From Magicicada septendecula (Eukaryota > Arthropoda > Insecta > Hemiptera > Cicadidae), in contig CM068370.1 of the NCBI GenBank assembly GCA_034769895.1, forward strand, positions 38,343,031 to 38,407,030: DNA of 64,000 nucleotides, read 5' to 3'. Within the stretch, counting starts at the first letter, position 1. Each line of letters begins with the position of its first letter. Position numbers and translations under genes: made by a program. Positions 44,195-55,487 of the stretch are shown here, piece after piece. The notes beneath the pieces are model-generated. The model did not search any database. It was not told the DNA's origin and saw only the letters and a list, made by a program, of their open reading frames with translations.

Positions 44195-44630
44195 TTTGGG
44201 GGGGGGGTTACGAACTGGACCTTCCCCACCTCTCACAGGGTCTAGAAACGAATTTTGTTAATCTCTTAATTTTTAGGCTGTTTTATTATTGTTTCAGCTG
44301 TGTACGCTAATTACGTTAGTAGTAACTCTTTTTTAAAAATACAAACAGGTTAGGTTAGGCATTAACTTATACGTTTTAAATATGAAATATACGAAAGCAA
44401 TTCGTTCAATAAGATCTTATAAACATTGTTAGAATAACGCGTATTTTTATTGTGTCATTCTGGTTACATTAGTAGGACTGATTTCAGGATGTTGTCACAC
44501 GTTTTTCAGCCACTTTAAAGATAGTAATGTTGATTACTCTTAACTTGTTTTTTCTTTTGTACTCGACCTGACCCCTGACCCGGAGGACCCCCCCCCCACC
44601 GAGACCAATTTGTAGATAAGTACGCCAATA
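44195..44630 (+). repeat. Interspersed repeat R1, near-complete copy
   Basis: GGGGTTACGAACTGGACC, CAGGGTCTAGAAACGAATTT and all later R1 blocks to AAGTACGCCA. A GGTTAGGTTAGG run at about 44347-44358 sits inside it. Confidence 0.7.
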
Positions 44631-44634
44631 CCTG

Positions 44635-45115
44635 CGATTCGATTTTCCTGTGGTGCGGGCGCTTCACTTACTGTCGAGATAGGCCAAGCTTGCATGCACA
44701 TGAAAATAAACAAAATCAAATCAACGCCTGACTGAACGTCATGCGACTTAAAAGCATGTTACTTAACTTCAATCAAATTAAATGGGCTGTATTTGTATCT
44801 GACTGAAGCTTAAAGTGAAATTAAAGATTCGTTAAAAACGTTTAAACTTGACAATGTTATTAAAGCGTAGCAATGCTTTCTGAAATTTTAAAAATCTTGT
44901 TTCTTTCCAGACTGGACCCGTCATTAAAATGTTTCGTAAAATTAAATGTAAATTCACGATTACGTTTATGAATTGAATAAATGCTGACTACCAGATTGTT
45001 TGTTATATGCAAGTTCTTACGCTTTAAAGCCGGCGTCAAAAGTGTTAAAATGTCTACTATTGGCTGGGCTGTTACACCGTGTTCTACAATTGTTATTGTT
45101 GACAAACATAGTCTC
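44635..45115. other. No gene recognised
   Basis: No supported feature. Confidence 0.4.
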
Positions 45116-45119
45116 TACT

Positions 45120-45240
45120 TCACCGCGCCAAGCACTAATTATGGTCACCGATGGCGGGGCCGAAACGTTTGTCGTCAACAACTGTGGACTACAGCCTAAC
45201 AGCCCTACGGCCTAGTGGTAGCAATTTCAACAAAATTTGA
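45120..45240 (+). mobile_element. Single-arm PLE-tail fragment
   Basis: GGCGGGGCCGAAACGTTTGT and CTACAGCCTAACAGCCCTAC match one arm of the 46700-46935 family. The CUGANGA half is mutated and the other arm is missing. Confidence 0.5.
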
Positions 45241-45244
45241 TTTA

Positions 45245-45890
45245 ATGTGACGCTGACATCAGCATTATTACATTTGAGACGTTAAATAGAGTTACCATCA
45301 TTAAATACAGGCCATCTCGTTTTTCATCTTCGTGTAACGGTCCGCTGAGCGACGTGGAAAAGTGACGAGAAGCTTATTTATGCTGCCATCACCTTATCCA
45401 ACCAATTTATCTATAAAATCCCCTTACGTGTCCAGTACGTATACTTAGCCTATTAGAAGACACCTGTAAACGTTAGAGACTACTGTCGGACAAGACATTT
45501 CAATGAGACGTGACGAAGGCTGACAACAGGGCGACGCGACTTAACGTATGTGTCGAACGCACGGCAGACAGGCCGAGTTACACTTGACGTAAACCAGCAA
45601 ATGGTATGATTTCCACTGATCAATTGACACTTGTAATGTATTAGAAACTGACCACCAGACATGAAGTAATGTGTGTGTGTGTGCGCTGTTTGCAAAGAAC
45701 ACGAGGCTATCACTGCAACGTCATCCTAACATCTTGCTCTACCTCTTCCTCTAATGACTGACCGCCTATTCAATCTGTCATCACGCAGTACGAATAGAGT
45801 ATACATTCTGAACAGTGAAAAGCGATATCCTGAAAAGTAGTTTCTAGGTAAATTGGACATTCACCTTCTGCAGGAGGTGAACGAAACTTC
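45245..45890. other. No gene recognised
   Basis: No supported feature apart from a short GT tract near 45671-45684. Confidence 0.4.
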
Positions 45891-45901
45891 TTACAAATCA
45901 T

Positions 45902-46145
45902 CCCTACTTCTTAGGCTTTCACGGTCGGCATCATAATCATTAAAATTAAGTTCCGGACTGTAAGGCTATAATTAACCCGTTGACAGATGTTATCATCACA
46001 CGTTTCGGTATCACCTCTGGCGGCCATCTTCAGCGAAACGGTTTTGAAACGACTGACGAGGTGTGGCGTCAGCCTTTGCCTCAGTACTGTGGTTTTACTG
46101 ACGCACACCTTGTCAGTCGTTTCAGGAACATGATTTGAATAATTG
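45902..46145. mobile_element. Snap-back PLE-type element
   Basis: Flanks TTACAAATCAT (45891-45901) and TAACAAATCAT (46146-46156) form an 11-bp duplication with one mismatch. It carries the left extension TTAGGCTTTCACGGTCGGC and arms with CTGAAGATGGCCGCC (minus, 46005-46032) and GAAACG. H17 is G in the minus-strand hammerhead, so it should not cleave. Confidence 0.7.
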
Positions 46146-46159
46146 TAACAAATCATAGT

Positions 46160-46695
46160 TTCAACGAACAGAAATACTTTGAAACATCATTCTGCCCATC
46201 TTCAATTCAATTAGACCTTTGGTAGACGAGAATGATGACAGTTTATCAGCTGCACCCAGAGAGATGCGTTAAAAACGGAGATTCTGCCTATCGCCCCGCA
46301 CAGATATACGAGGTGAGATATTTTTCTCCATTGAGATACTGTACCGCTTAATTAGTGTACCACGATTCGGCGACATATTTTAATTGTGTTTCTTCTTCTT
46401 TTTCTTTTTCCTCTTCATCTTATTCTTTTTGTTTTCATCGTCTTCATAGTGTTTATTAAGGAGATATTTCCTCTTGTTTTGATTACCGAGCCTCTCGCTT
46501 CTAGCTTCTGCGCCTTCTCAAGCATCTACGTCACTCCGAATACAAAATATGCTCTGATTTTAAAGGTGAATTGTCGCGTCTCGAATAGCGTCACATCTCA
46601 GATCTGTGGTAATCTGTCGCTGTCACACTCCACTCAATTTCTTATATATTTTTGTATTTTTTTAAACATGTTTCGTGAAAATAATCAACTAGGTT
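46160..46695. other. No gene recognised
   Basis: No supported feature. Confidence 0.4.
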
Positions 46696-46699
46696 GAGA

Positions 46700-46935
46700 C
46701 TGTTAACGTTGTTATCCGTTGCCGGGGCTTTTAGGCGGCGGTCTAATGCTGTTAATTTCAACAGACTTTCGGCCACTTAATAACAGAAGCCATCTTCACT
46801 TTAAATCTTTCCTTCGATCGTATAACACTGAAGATTGCGTCCAGTGGCGGGGCCGAAACGTCTTAACAGCGTTAGACCACGGCCTAATAGCCCGGCAAAG
46901 AATAACAACTTTAACAGAGTTGACGCCTAAAGACA
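46700..46935. mobile_element. Snap-back PLE-type element
   Basis: Inverted arms: GTTGTTATCCGTTGCCGGGG...GGTCTAATGCTGTT and AACAGCGTTAGACCACGGCC...AATAACAAC. The extension GACGCCTAAAGAC is on the right, so orientation is opposite to 45902-46145. CTGAAGA and GAAACGTC are present near 46829-46863, but stems are decayed. Confidence 0.65.
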
Positions 46936-46939
46936 TCAA

Positions 46940-47240
46940 TTAGTTTCAGACTATTAGCGACCGACATTAGTCGCTAGATAAGGATGTTCTAGTTTCTATA
47001 AGATAGACAAATTTTACCACTAGTTTTCAGACCTTTACGATCGTTCATCGTGAAAAGGAACCTTATCTCCATAGCGTCTTGCCATATTCATATCGTACGA
47101 TCCTCTTACCGATTATTTGGTAAACCCAACATTCACTACACCACACAAAAGTGTTTGAACTTGCGTTTATTACGTTATATTATATTGTTTTGTATATTAT
47201 ATTATACGTTATTATATTTGTTTTCCTTTTAATCTGTCTC
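46940..47240. other. No gene recognised
   Basis: No supported feature. Confidence 0.4.
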
Positions 47241-47244
47241 CTTT

Positions 47245-47660
47245 AAAAATGACACGTAGGTTCTTTAAACATTTAAAGAAGACAACAAGGAAACAGACGC
47301 AATTGGAATATTATAATGTAATGGCCATACCTCAACTACTGTATGGTAGTGAGACTTGGATCAGAAAACCCAAAAATATATCAAGGAGCGGAAATGAGGT
47401 TCTTGAGGGCTGTAAAGGGTTTTACCAGGAGAGATTTTATAAAAAATTATCATATTAGAGTGGAGCTAGGCATAGCTAAAAGCTTAAATGAGAAAATCTC
47501 CCGGTACAAAACGGAGTGGCAGTTACACGTAGAGAGAATGGATTTTCAAAAAGCGCCCTTGACTGTCATCCAAAGGGGAAGAGAAGTGTGGGAAGACCCC
47601 GTAAACGATGACTGGATGACTTTCATTGAGACTGGAACAGGCTACTAGCCTAAGCCGTAT
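47245..47660 (+). pseudogene. RTE-like LINE ORF2 C-terminal fragment
   Basis: Two frames: 'KKTTRKQTQLEYYNVMAIPQ' then 'LLYGSETW', and after a shift near 47370 'AEMRFLRAVKGFTRRDFIKN', 'LNEKISRYKTEWQLHVERMD'. The end reads 'GTGY' then PKPYGMTTTK, with GATGACGACGAC at the DNA level. A separate family from A and B. Confidence 0.8.
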
Positions 47661-47664
47661 GGGA

Positions 47665-48128
47665 TGACGACGACTAAGGCTTCCGAACAGGAAGCACTAA
47701 GTATTATTAAATGTTAATTATGTTTTACTAATTGAAGCGGCCCGTTAGCTTGCTAACCGTAAAGAAAACTGAACGCGCGATGCGCTACTTCTATTAGTAC
47801 ATGCAAATTACATATATTAAATTAAGCGAATATGAAACTCATTCGTGTAGGCTATTTATTCGTTAATTAATTCATTAAATATTTTAAAACAAAGTAATAC
47901 AGGATGCGACGTAGGGCAAGTGTACCATAACATTTGACCCCTGTCGGCCGTTGATGCTACTTCTAAATACCGCTTGTAATGGAAGTCGTCGTTGTAGGTA
48001 GGCTGTTACGCCGACACGCATAGAGCACATTTACGTCGAAAGATTAGTTGCAAAATGCGTTTAACATATTTGTTACCGTCGCCGTGTAAACGACGTAATT
48101 GAAAATTAATTAACTTAATTAAATTAAA
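47665..48128. other. No gene recognised
   Basis: No supported feature. Confidence 0.4.
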
Positions 48129-48131
48129 GTT

Positions 48132-48302
48132 CATCATCATCGTCATCTTCACGGATTAAACCAAGGACGGTTTGTTCCAATCTCAAATAGCAAAAGATTA
48201 GAGCTGGTCACTCCATCGCTTCCTCGGACGTCCCATACCTCTCCATCCCCTCGGCTTATAGTTCCAGAGTTGTTTGAAGATGCGGTAGTCATCCATTCGG
48301 CA
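48132..48302 (-). pseudogene. LINE tail, family B, short copy
   Basis: Minus strand reads 'CRMDDYRIFKQLWNYKPRGW' and 'GMGRPRKRWSDQL' with the family 3' signature and an ATGATGATG tail. It stops at GCAAAGTACTGG, where the next repeat begins. Confidence 0.8.
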
Positions 48303-48765
48303 AAGTACTGGAGAGGATGAGTAATGCCTCATTCCTTGATAAAGGGAAATATCCAACCACACCTCCAAGTGGTGGAGGATGGGCAATACCTACAGGTGGC
48401 TAGCGCGGCTCTGGAAACCGAGTGACAGCCGGTATAAGGTGTCCCTCCTCTACTTGTCATTGTCAAGTAGAGGTTAGGGCATCCTCTTGCCCTAGGGGTG
48501 AGAAATTGCTCCTAAAGACAGATGACCTTCCATTGGTCAACGACGTAGGATGTGGGAGGCAAGGAGAAACCACCACATTAAAGATCCTTATGAATATCTC
48601 AACAGGGAAAACTGGTCTCTTTAGTCTGGTAAGACAGCCAGTTTATGGGAGAACACCCAGACAGAAGATCGGGCTGGACGTTAAGCCTGAAGGTGGCAGC
48701 CCCACCAAACGTCTTACCCTGCGATATGCTAGTAACATATCCAGGGGACTTATTCACTACTAAAT
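48299..48765 (+). repeat. LINE-like 5'-region repeat, longer copy
   Basis: The first 290 bp match the minus strand of 1-300. A 113-codon frame (48422-48763) runs through it with 'EKLLLKTDDLPLVNDVGCGR' and 'ILMNISTGKTGLFSLV'. Part of the alignment with 1-300 lies inside this frame, so it may be an old ORF1 or leader, but I do not recognise a domain. Confidence 0.5.
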
Positions 48766-48769
48766 TGCA

Positions 48770-49120
48770 TCAAATAAGAATAGCCGGACGGATCAAAAGT
48801 TGTTGACCACAACTGTGAATAAAAGGAACAAACGACTTGGTATTAAATTAAAGTTAATAAAGTTAATTGCATTAGGCGTGCTTCCTTTTGGGTACACAGT
48901 GCTTTCTTGGTTGCGTCATACTCATAAGGTTGAGACCTTTAACTCACTTTGTTTCACTTTATACTCACATATATTCTCTTATTGTATAATGAAGGGAAGA
49001 AGAGGTGCGGTTAGGGTCCGAAGGCGGGAAATGTGGGTTTCATGGAGGATGGAAAAAATAGAGTAGTGAATATATAAGCAATGAAAAGAAGGAAAATAAA
49101 TAAGAAGGATAGAACACTTC
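48770..49120. other. No gene recognised
   Basis: No supported feature. Confidence 0.4.
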
Positions 49121-49124
49121 CTCG

Positions 49125-49460
49125 TCGTCGTCGTCGCCTTCAATTCAAGGATTAGGTTATATAAACCTGTTCCGGCACCCATCTCATCATCGGACGACCC
49201 ACGTCTCTTCTACCATGGCTTTATAGTTTAGTGCCGCTTTCGGCAATCGATTCTCTGTCATCCTTTGCAAATGATCCCACCATTAAAACAGGCTCACTTG
49301 TTCTAAAGTGCTGATCTTTGTAACTATCTTAACCTTCACTGGATATTTATCTTTAAAGGCCACGGTTTTAGGATAGAACACTTGTGGAGCTTATAAAGAA
49401 GATGAAGGAAGACTGGATTGGACATGTCCTAAGGCCAAACTGACTACTGGGAACGGGAAA
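49125..49460. repeat. Duplicated LINE A2 (-) / LINE E (+) junction, copy 1
   Basis: Family A2 3' end (49140-49285, minus), then a jump to 'TLEQV' sequence (49286-49355), then a plus-strand tail 'LVELIKKMKEDWIGHVLRPN' (49380-49440). The A2/E junction GGTTTTAGGATAGAA is the same as in copy 2 at 50182-50197. A2's middle part is deleted here. Confidence 0.7.
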
Positions 49461-49743
49461 CTTTGAATAACGACGTACGTATCACGTTCATTAATCAATG
49501 TCTACGAATTCGTTTTTGTAAATAGTGACTGTTTTACGATATTGTGACCGCAAGTGTGCTGTATATGACCTGACGATGGTCTGTGACCGAAATCGATCGT
49601 TTTTAATAATGTGAGTAATAAACATTTTATTGCACATCGTATGTATGGTACCTTTAGCCTTTGAACAATAAATACAATACAATAGAAAATTGAAATTATA
49701 GGTATCATTAGTAAACAATAAGTGTGTGTATATTATAAATACA
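49461..49743. other. No gene recognised
   Basis: Spacer between the two duplicated junctions. Nothing recognised. Confidence 0.4.
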
Positions 49744-50185
49744 TCACATTATCATTAGTTGATCCCCCCATTGTCTTCTGTAAGGTAAAGTAATTTCATT
49801 TATGTCCTCTACTTCGAGTTTTGCTCTGATATTCTCATTCCTTATTCTATCATGCAATGTATAATTTAAAGTATTTCTAAGAAACTGGATTTCAGTACTC
49901 TGAATCTTGCAGCATTCCTTTTTTGTCATGATCCACTCCTCACTCGCATAAATCAATGTGGATATTGCAATTGTCTTATAATCCTTGCGCTGTGTTTTAT
50001 TTCTAAGATTTCTATGAATCGTACGACAAATATTCCTAAATTTATTTATCTTGTCTTTCAAACCGTATTCAGATTCATAGCTTACTGCACAGCCGAGATA
50101 TTTGAAACGGCTCACTTGTTCTAAAGTGCTGTTGTTTATAACTATCTTAGCCCTCACTGGATATTTATCTTTAAAGGCCACGGTT
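49744..50185 (-). pseudogene. LINE tail, family A2
   Basis: One minus-strand frame of 145 codons: 'VINNSTLEQVSRFKYLGCAV', 'ICRTIHRNLRNKTQRKDYKT', 'EIQFLRNTLNYTLHDRIRNE', 'EVEDINEITLPYRRQWGDQL'. It is the best-preserved C-terminus of family A2 in the window. The 3' signature is cut off at 49744. Confidence 0.85.
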
Positions 50186-50369
50186 TTAGGATAGAAAACT
50201 TGTGGAGCTTATAAAGAAGATAAAGGAAAACTGGATTGGACATGTCCTAAGGCCAAACTGACTACTGGGAACGGGGTTTTGTGGGAACAGTGTACGGACT
50301 GAAGAAGAGATGGAGGAAAATGTTTTCGCTTTTGGATCAATCATGATGTTGGATGTTGTATGAGGACAT
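50186..50369 (+). pseudogene. LINE tail, family E
   Basis: Reads 'LVELIKKIKENWIGHVLRPN', a stop, then 'RTEEEMEENVF' and a frameshifted YEDIK-type end at GAGGACATCAAG. That last word leads straight into the 81-bp satellite. Confidence 0.7.
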
Positions 50370-52232
50370 CAAGGCTTAAACTTGTAATAGATACCTCACC
50401 AAAACGGCGGTAGTCTATGAGAATACTATATGATGACGAGTCTCATACGTCAAGGCTTAAACTTGTAATAGATACCTCACCAAAACGGCGGTAGTCTACG
50501 AGAATACTATATGATGACGAGTCTCATACGTCAAGGCTTAAACTTGTAATAGATACCTCACCAAAACGGCGGTAGTCTATGAGAATACTATATGATGACG
50601 AGTCTCATACGTCAAGGCTTAAACTTGTAATAGATACCTCACCAAAACGGCGGTAGTCTATGAGAATACTATATGATGACGAGTCTCATACGTCAAGGCT
50701 TAAACTTGTAATAGATACCTCACCAAAACGGCGGTAGTCTATGAGAATACTATATGATGACGAGTCTCATACGTCAAGGCTTAAACTTGTAATAGATACC
50801 TCACCAAAACGGCGGTAGTCTATGAGAATACTATATGATGACGAGTCTCATACGTCAAGGCTTAAACTTGTAATAGATACCTCACTAAAACGGCGGTAGT
50901 CTACGAGAATACTATATGATGACGAGTCTCATACGTCAAGGCTTAAACTTGTAATAGATACCTCACCAAAACGGCGGTAGTCTACGAGAATACTATATGA
51001 TGACGAGTCTCATACGTCAAGGCTTAAACTTGTAATAGATACCTCACCAAAACGGCGGTAGTCTACGAGAATACTATATGATGACGAGTCTCATACGTCA
51101 AGGCTTAAACTTGTAATAGATACCTCACCAAAACGGCGGTAGTCTACGAGAATACTATATGATGACGAGTCTCATACGTCAAGGCTTAAACTTGTAATAG
51201 ATACCTCACCAAAACGGCGGTAGTCTACGAGAATACTATATGATGACGAGTCTCATACGTCAAGGCTTAAACTTGTAATAGATACCTCACCAAAACGGCG
51301 GTAGTCTACGAGAATACTATATGATGACGAGTCTCATACGTCAAGGCTTAAACTTGTAATAGATACCTCACCAAAACGGCGGTAGTCTACGAGAATACTA
51401 TATGATGACGAGTCTCATACGTCAAGGCTTAAACTTGTAATAGATACCTCACCAAAACGGCGGTAGTCTATGAGAATACTATATGATGACGAGTCTCATA
51501 CGTCAAGGCTTAAACTTGTAATAGATACCTCACCAAAACGGCGGTAGTCTACGAGAATACTATATGATGACGAGTCTCATACGTCAAGGCTTAAACTTGT
51601 AATAGATACCTCACCAAAACGGCGGTAGTCTATGAGAATACTATATGATGACGAGTCTCATACGTCAAGGCTTAAACTTGTAATAGATACCTCACCAAAA
51701 CGGCGGTAGTCTATGAGAATACTATATGATGACGAGTCTCATACGTCAAGGCTTAAACTTGTAATAGATACCTGACCAAAACGGCGGTAGTCTATGAGAA
51801 TACTATATGATGACGAGTCTCATACGTCAAGGCTTAAACTTGTAATAGATACCTGACCAAAACGGCGGTAGTCTATGAGAATACTATATGATGACGAGTC
51901 TCATACGTCAAGGCTTAAACTTGTAATAGATACCTGACCAAAACGGCGGTAGTCTATGAGAATACTATATGATGACGAGTCTCATACGTCAAGGCTTAAA
52001 CTTGTAATAGATACCTGACCAAAACGGCGGTAGTCTATGAGAATACTATATGATGACGAGTCTCATACGTCAAGGCTTAAACTTGTAATAGATACCTGAC
52101 CAAAACGGCGGTAGTCTATGAGAATACTATATGATGACGAGTCTCATACGTCAAGGCTTAAACTTGTAATAGATACCTGACCAAAACGGCGGTAGTCTAT
52201 GAGAATACTATATGATGACGAGTCTCATACGT
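50370..52232. repeat. 81-bp satellite array, 23 units
   Basis: Units start every 81 bp from 50370 to 52152 with no indel, 23 in all. Each has CAAGGCTTAAACTTGTAATA and ends GACGAGTCTCATACGT. Variants: TCTATG in units 1, 3-6, 14, 16-23; TCTACG in 2, 7-13, 15; CCTGACC instead of CCTCACC only in units 18-23; ACTAAAAC only in unit 7. Each unit has a 7-bp inverted repeat TATGAGA/TCTCATA. Unit boundaries are arbitrary. Confidence 0.97.
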
Positions 52233-52383
52233 ATGTTACTAACCGTGTTAATAGTATTTAATCTGTATTGAATGTGACCGCTGCTTAGTCTCTACCGGCT
52301 CGTGTGTAGAATCTCATCTCCAACAGCCGGTCATCGAACCGTTAGTTCAACATTCGTAGTATTCGTTTCCTTTAAGTAACATT
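52233..52383. other. No gene recognised
   Basis: Short spacer between the satellite and R2. Confidence 0.4.
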
Positions 52384-52735
52384 AATTACTTCCGTGTTCC
52401 GTAAGGAAATGGAAGTATGGTGATCACGAAAAAAATCATGGTCGATATAAGGGCTGATTCTGATTGTACTATCCTCAAAACATGAAGGAAAGCCATTTTT
52501 CTAAAAGTGTCTGTGTATCTGTGTGTCTGTCTGTGTGTAGAATTTTTTCTACGACGAACGATAATTGCCTTAAATTCAAACAGAATCAAATACGTTTTTG
52601 CATATGTACCCGAGTTATAGAGGACTCAAGGCGTATTGATTTTGGTGAAGATCGGTTAAGAGGAAGGGGTAGTTTTCCTGCAACGTTTTACGTTTTAACA
52701 AGAGTAAAGAGTAATTTTGATAAATAAAGTATCCT
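52384..52735 (+). repeat. Interspersed repeat R2, copy 2
   Basis: Matches 9216-9545 block by block: TTCCGTAAGGAAATGGAAGT, AAGGGCTGATTC, a GT/CTGT tract, AGAATTTTTTCTACGACG, AAATTCAAACAGAATCAAAT and a GAAGATCGGTTAAGAGG end. Confidence 0.7.
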
Positions 52736-52739
52736 GAAA

Positions 52740-54615
52740 AGAAGTTTACAATAATCCACTGTAGAATAGTAGATGAAATATGTATAAATGAAAAGGGTAG
52801 TTGAAGGGGGAGGGGATAATTTTTTTATATGTGTACTACGTTATCGGCAACAAAGAAGTAGTTTCTATGTAAATATTTAATTTCAACTTATCAAACAAAA
52901 CTAGATTTACAAGGAATTCAAGTAAATGATTTTAAATATAGATCTTAGAACATGGAAGTCATGTATGCTTCTCCATACCGATAATTTTGTTATCAGACTC
53001 TTATTCTTGGAATTTTCATGTTAGAAGTTAATTGTTCTTTCCCTCCACACATTTCCGCCTGCCTAATCTTTTCTATTTAACTGCTCTCATTCCATTGTTT
53101 GTCTACACAGTACGAGTGATCTACTCCTAGGCCTCTCAGGGGCCAATCGAATATCTCCTTCGGCCACTTATTTTCTAACATTCATTGCAAGTGGCCAAAG
53201 CGTTGTAAATATCGAACCTCTACTATGATGGTTTTTGATCGACTATACCATCATTTTCTATGCGCTTAATTTTATCGTCTCGAGAAACTGTAGGCATTTT
53301 CCCGTAAAAATCTAATTTCGCGGTGTGCAATTTTCCTTTTCTTTATTCGTTGCTTGCCACATTGTATTGCATATATATATAGTCTATATTGTTAGCCTAA
53401 TTGTAATACTAATTTATTGTCTCTTTTTTATGGTGGGCAATTCTTAACTTTTAAACCGTGTTTCTTGAATCATTGTGGTGTCGTGATGTCGTGTTTACTT
53501 GCTATTAAAACAAAAGTATCACGTCTCGCGTTACAGTTGTCGGGTATCGAAAACACGGCCATAGGCGTAGTAGCCGCTGAACGTCGGCAGTGGCAGAGAG
53601 CAGATATTTATTCTGCCGTGGAACACAAGCCAGCTGCGACTTATAAATTACAGATGAAATACATTTGTCACAGCAAGACGCCGCGGCAACTTTCCCTTTT
53701 CCCAGATGGATTATTACGCTGTGCTGCGCAGCACGGAATGAGGAACGGTAGATTATGGAATTGTTTAATGTGAATAAATGAATACCAAGAGAAGATGCAT
53801 CATTAGCCGCGTCTTGCCGGTGCAAAATGACAATTGCAGTGCATAACGCGGATCCAGGCATAATAAATGTAATGGCATAAGTTACCGTTCGACGGACGAA
53901 TGGGTTTAACGTTATTACCCCGTGAAATAGAGTAAAAATGTTTTATAATTTCACAACATTTGACCGATGTACGAGTAGACGGCGTGTCTCTATTTGATGG
54001 TAATAGTTTGCACCTACAGTAATATTAATGATCTCAGCTGCAGTATCAGCTAATGATCCGACATACCAAAACATGAAAACAAAATTCAGAAGTTCCAAGC
54101 AATCATTGGAAAACAATAACAACGTTATACCATTACGTAACGTATCTTATATTATCACCTGCTGCATGGCCGGCTCTAGTAGAAGGCCGGAATATTAAAC
54201 GTGGCAACGTTGCGTCTGAGGCCTATAAGCATAGTGTAATAAAATATCTGATGTGAACATGTAATATTTTGATTTAATTTCATAGCATTACTAAAATTAT
54301 GAGTAGGCCTATCTATAGCTAAATCTAAATTATAGGTTTGTGCGCACTTAGTGGGCCATTATAGGCCTACGTTTAAGTTGAAGAAATTAGTGAATTAGTG
54401 TTAGGCCTAATGAATTAATTTTGTTCGAATGAGTGAAATCGTATCATATGAATGAGTTAATGATTATATTTCTGAAATAATATAACAGTATTTTACATAA
54501 TAAACTTTTATTTTGCAAAAAATGAAGAATTATACAACTACTGTTAACCGGCAATTAAAAATGTTGCGATTTGATTACGGAAATACATAAATAAAGAGAT
54601 CGTCTAGTCGGCCTC
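52740..54615. other. No gene recognised
   Basis: Two overlapping 118-codon frames on opposite strands (53417-53773 and 53505-53861) have no recognised motif and low-complexity composition is absent. One could be a host or TE fragment, but I cannot support it. TAGGCCTA-type words recur near 54300-54410. Confidence 0.35.
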
Positions 54616-54621
54616 AAAATA

Positions 54622-55345
54622 TCAGCTAGTTCCAGTGTTGTCACGTTTAATTATTCCGGCCTTTAAGCCGGCCATGCCTCGTGCCAAACACCATATGCAG
54701 CATCCACTACACTTCGACTCTCCTGCACGTAGGCTACACTTAACCAACATCCGCATCTCCGAGTTCCTACCCAAATTGTTCAGTCCTTCCGGCAAAAATT
54801 CGTTGCTGGTTTTAACCAGGTAGCCCCAGATGGGGATCGCGTAGGTACCCATCGGCACCACATATGTGGAGACGATTAGTTTCCCTAGGCGCCAGTCATA
54901 GAATTGCTGTAAAGTAAGGTACGGAGTCGACATAGACGTTGGGCAGTTTTGCTGGCTACTTGCTCGGAGTGTGTCCGCCAGGTAAGACGACGATACAGGT
55001 GAAGCCCGAGGTACTTGCCACCGGGAGACCAGGGCAGGATGAGAGTATCGCCTACATGGAGTCTGTCGCTGATCCTTCTGCGTCCGGAGAAGACTACAGC
55101 TGTGCCCCTGGCCGCGTCAATAACGGATTCTCCATTTCTCTGCCCACTCAACATAGGAGTCAATCTATACCTGGAGCTAGATAACGGCTGTTTCGGGTCG
55201 ACGATAGACCGTATACACCGCCGTATCGTCTGGAACATGGCAAACCTGGTTCCGGAAAACGTGGGCACGTCATTGACGCACACAGGGAAAAACAATGAGC
55301 CTAAGAAAGGCCTCCCAATCACCACGGAAAAGAGAGTAAGCTGTG
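54622..55345 (-). pseudogene. Jockey-type LINE reverse transcriptase fragment
   Basis: Minus strand, from 55345: 'GRPFLGSLFFPVCVNDVPTF', a shift, then the catalytic block (DDTAVYT in the other frame near 55245-55225), 'GTAVVFSGRRRISDRLHVGD', 'WSPGGKYLGLHLYRRLTWRT', 'EQVASKTAQRLCRLRTLLYS'. After another shift come 'STYVVPMGTYAIPIWGYLV' and the C-terminal end. The blocks are typical of insect Jockey RTs. The first frameshift falls at the active site itself. Confidence 0.88.
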
Positions 55346-55487
55346 TGTACTGACAGCGGAGTATATGTTTCAGTAGTACAGGCGTTCGACCTTGTTATTA
55401 CATAAGATTGCGTGCTGTGGATAGGCCGTGCTGGATAATTGTGTTTGTGAAATTAATTGTTTAATTAAGAATAAACTGGATCAAATC

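Noticed and set aside
44347..44358. Telomeric TTAGG repeat
   Set aside because: Only about two units, located inside an R1 repeat.
46700..46935. Clear target duplication for this snap-back element
   Set aside because: ATCAACTAGG and ATCAATTAGT in the flanks are similar but not placed at both ends in a way that fits the arms.
48979..49182. Small membrane-like protein on the minus strand
   Set aside because: It spans a boundary between unique sequence and the 3' end of a LINE A2 tail.
50370..52232. CRISPR array
   Set aside because: Units are contiguous 81-bp repeats without unique spacers, in a eukaryotic TE-rich context.
50370..52232. Hammerhead ribozyme in the 81-bp satellite unit
   Set aside because: TGATGACGAG looks like part of a core, but no CUGANGA with a GAAA partner and pairing stems can be drawn in the unit.
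53417..53861. Host gene with two overlapping 118-codon frames
   Set aside because: No motif, no codon pattern and no splice context; length alone is within chance for this composition.
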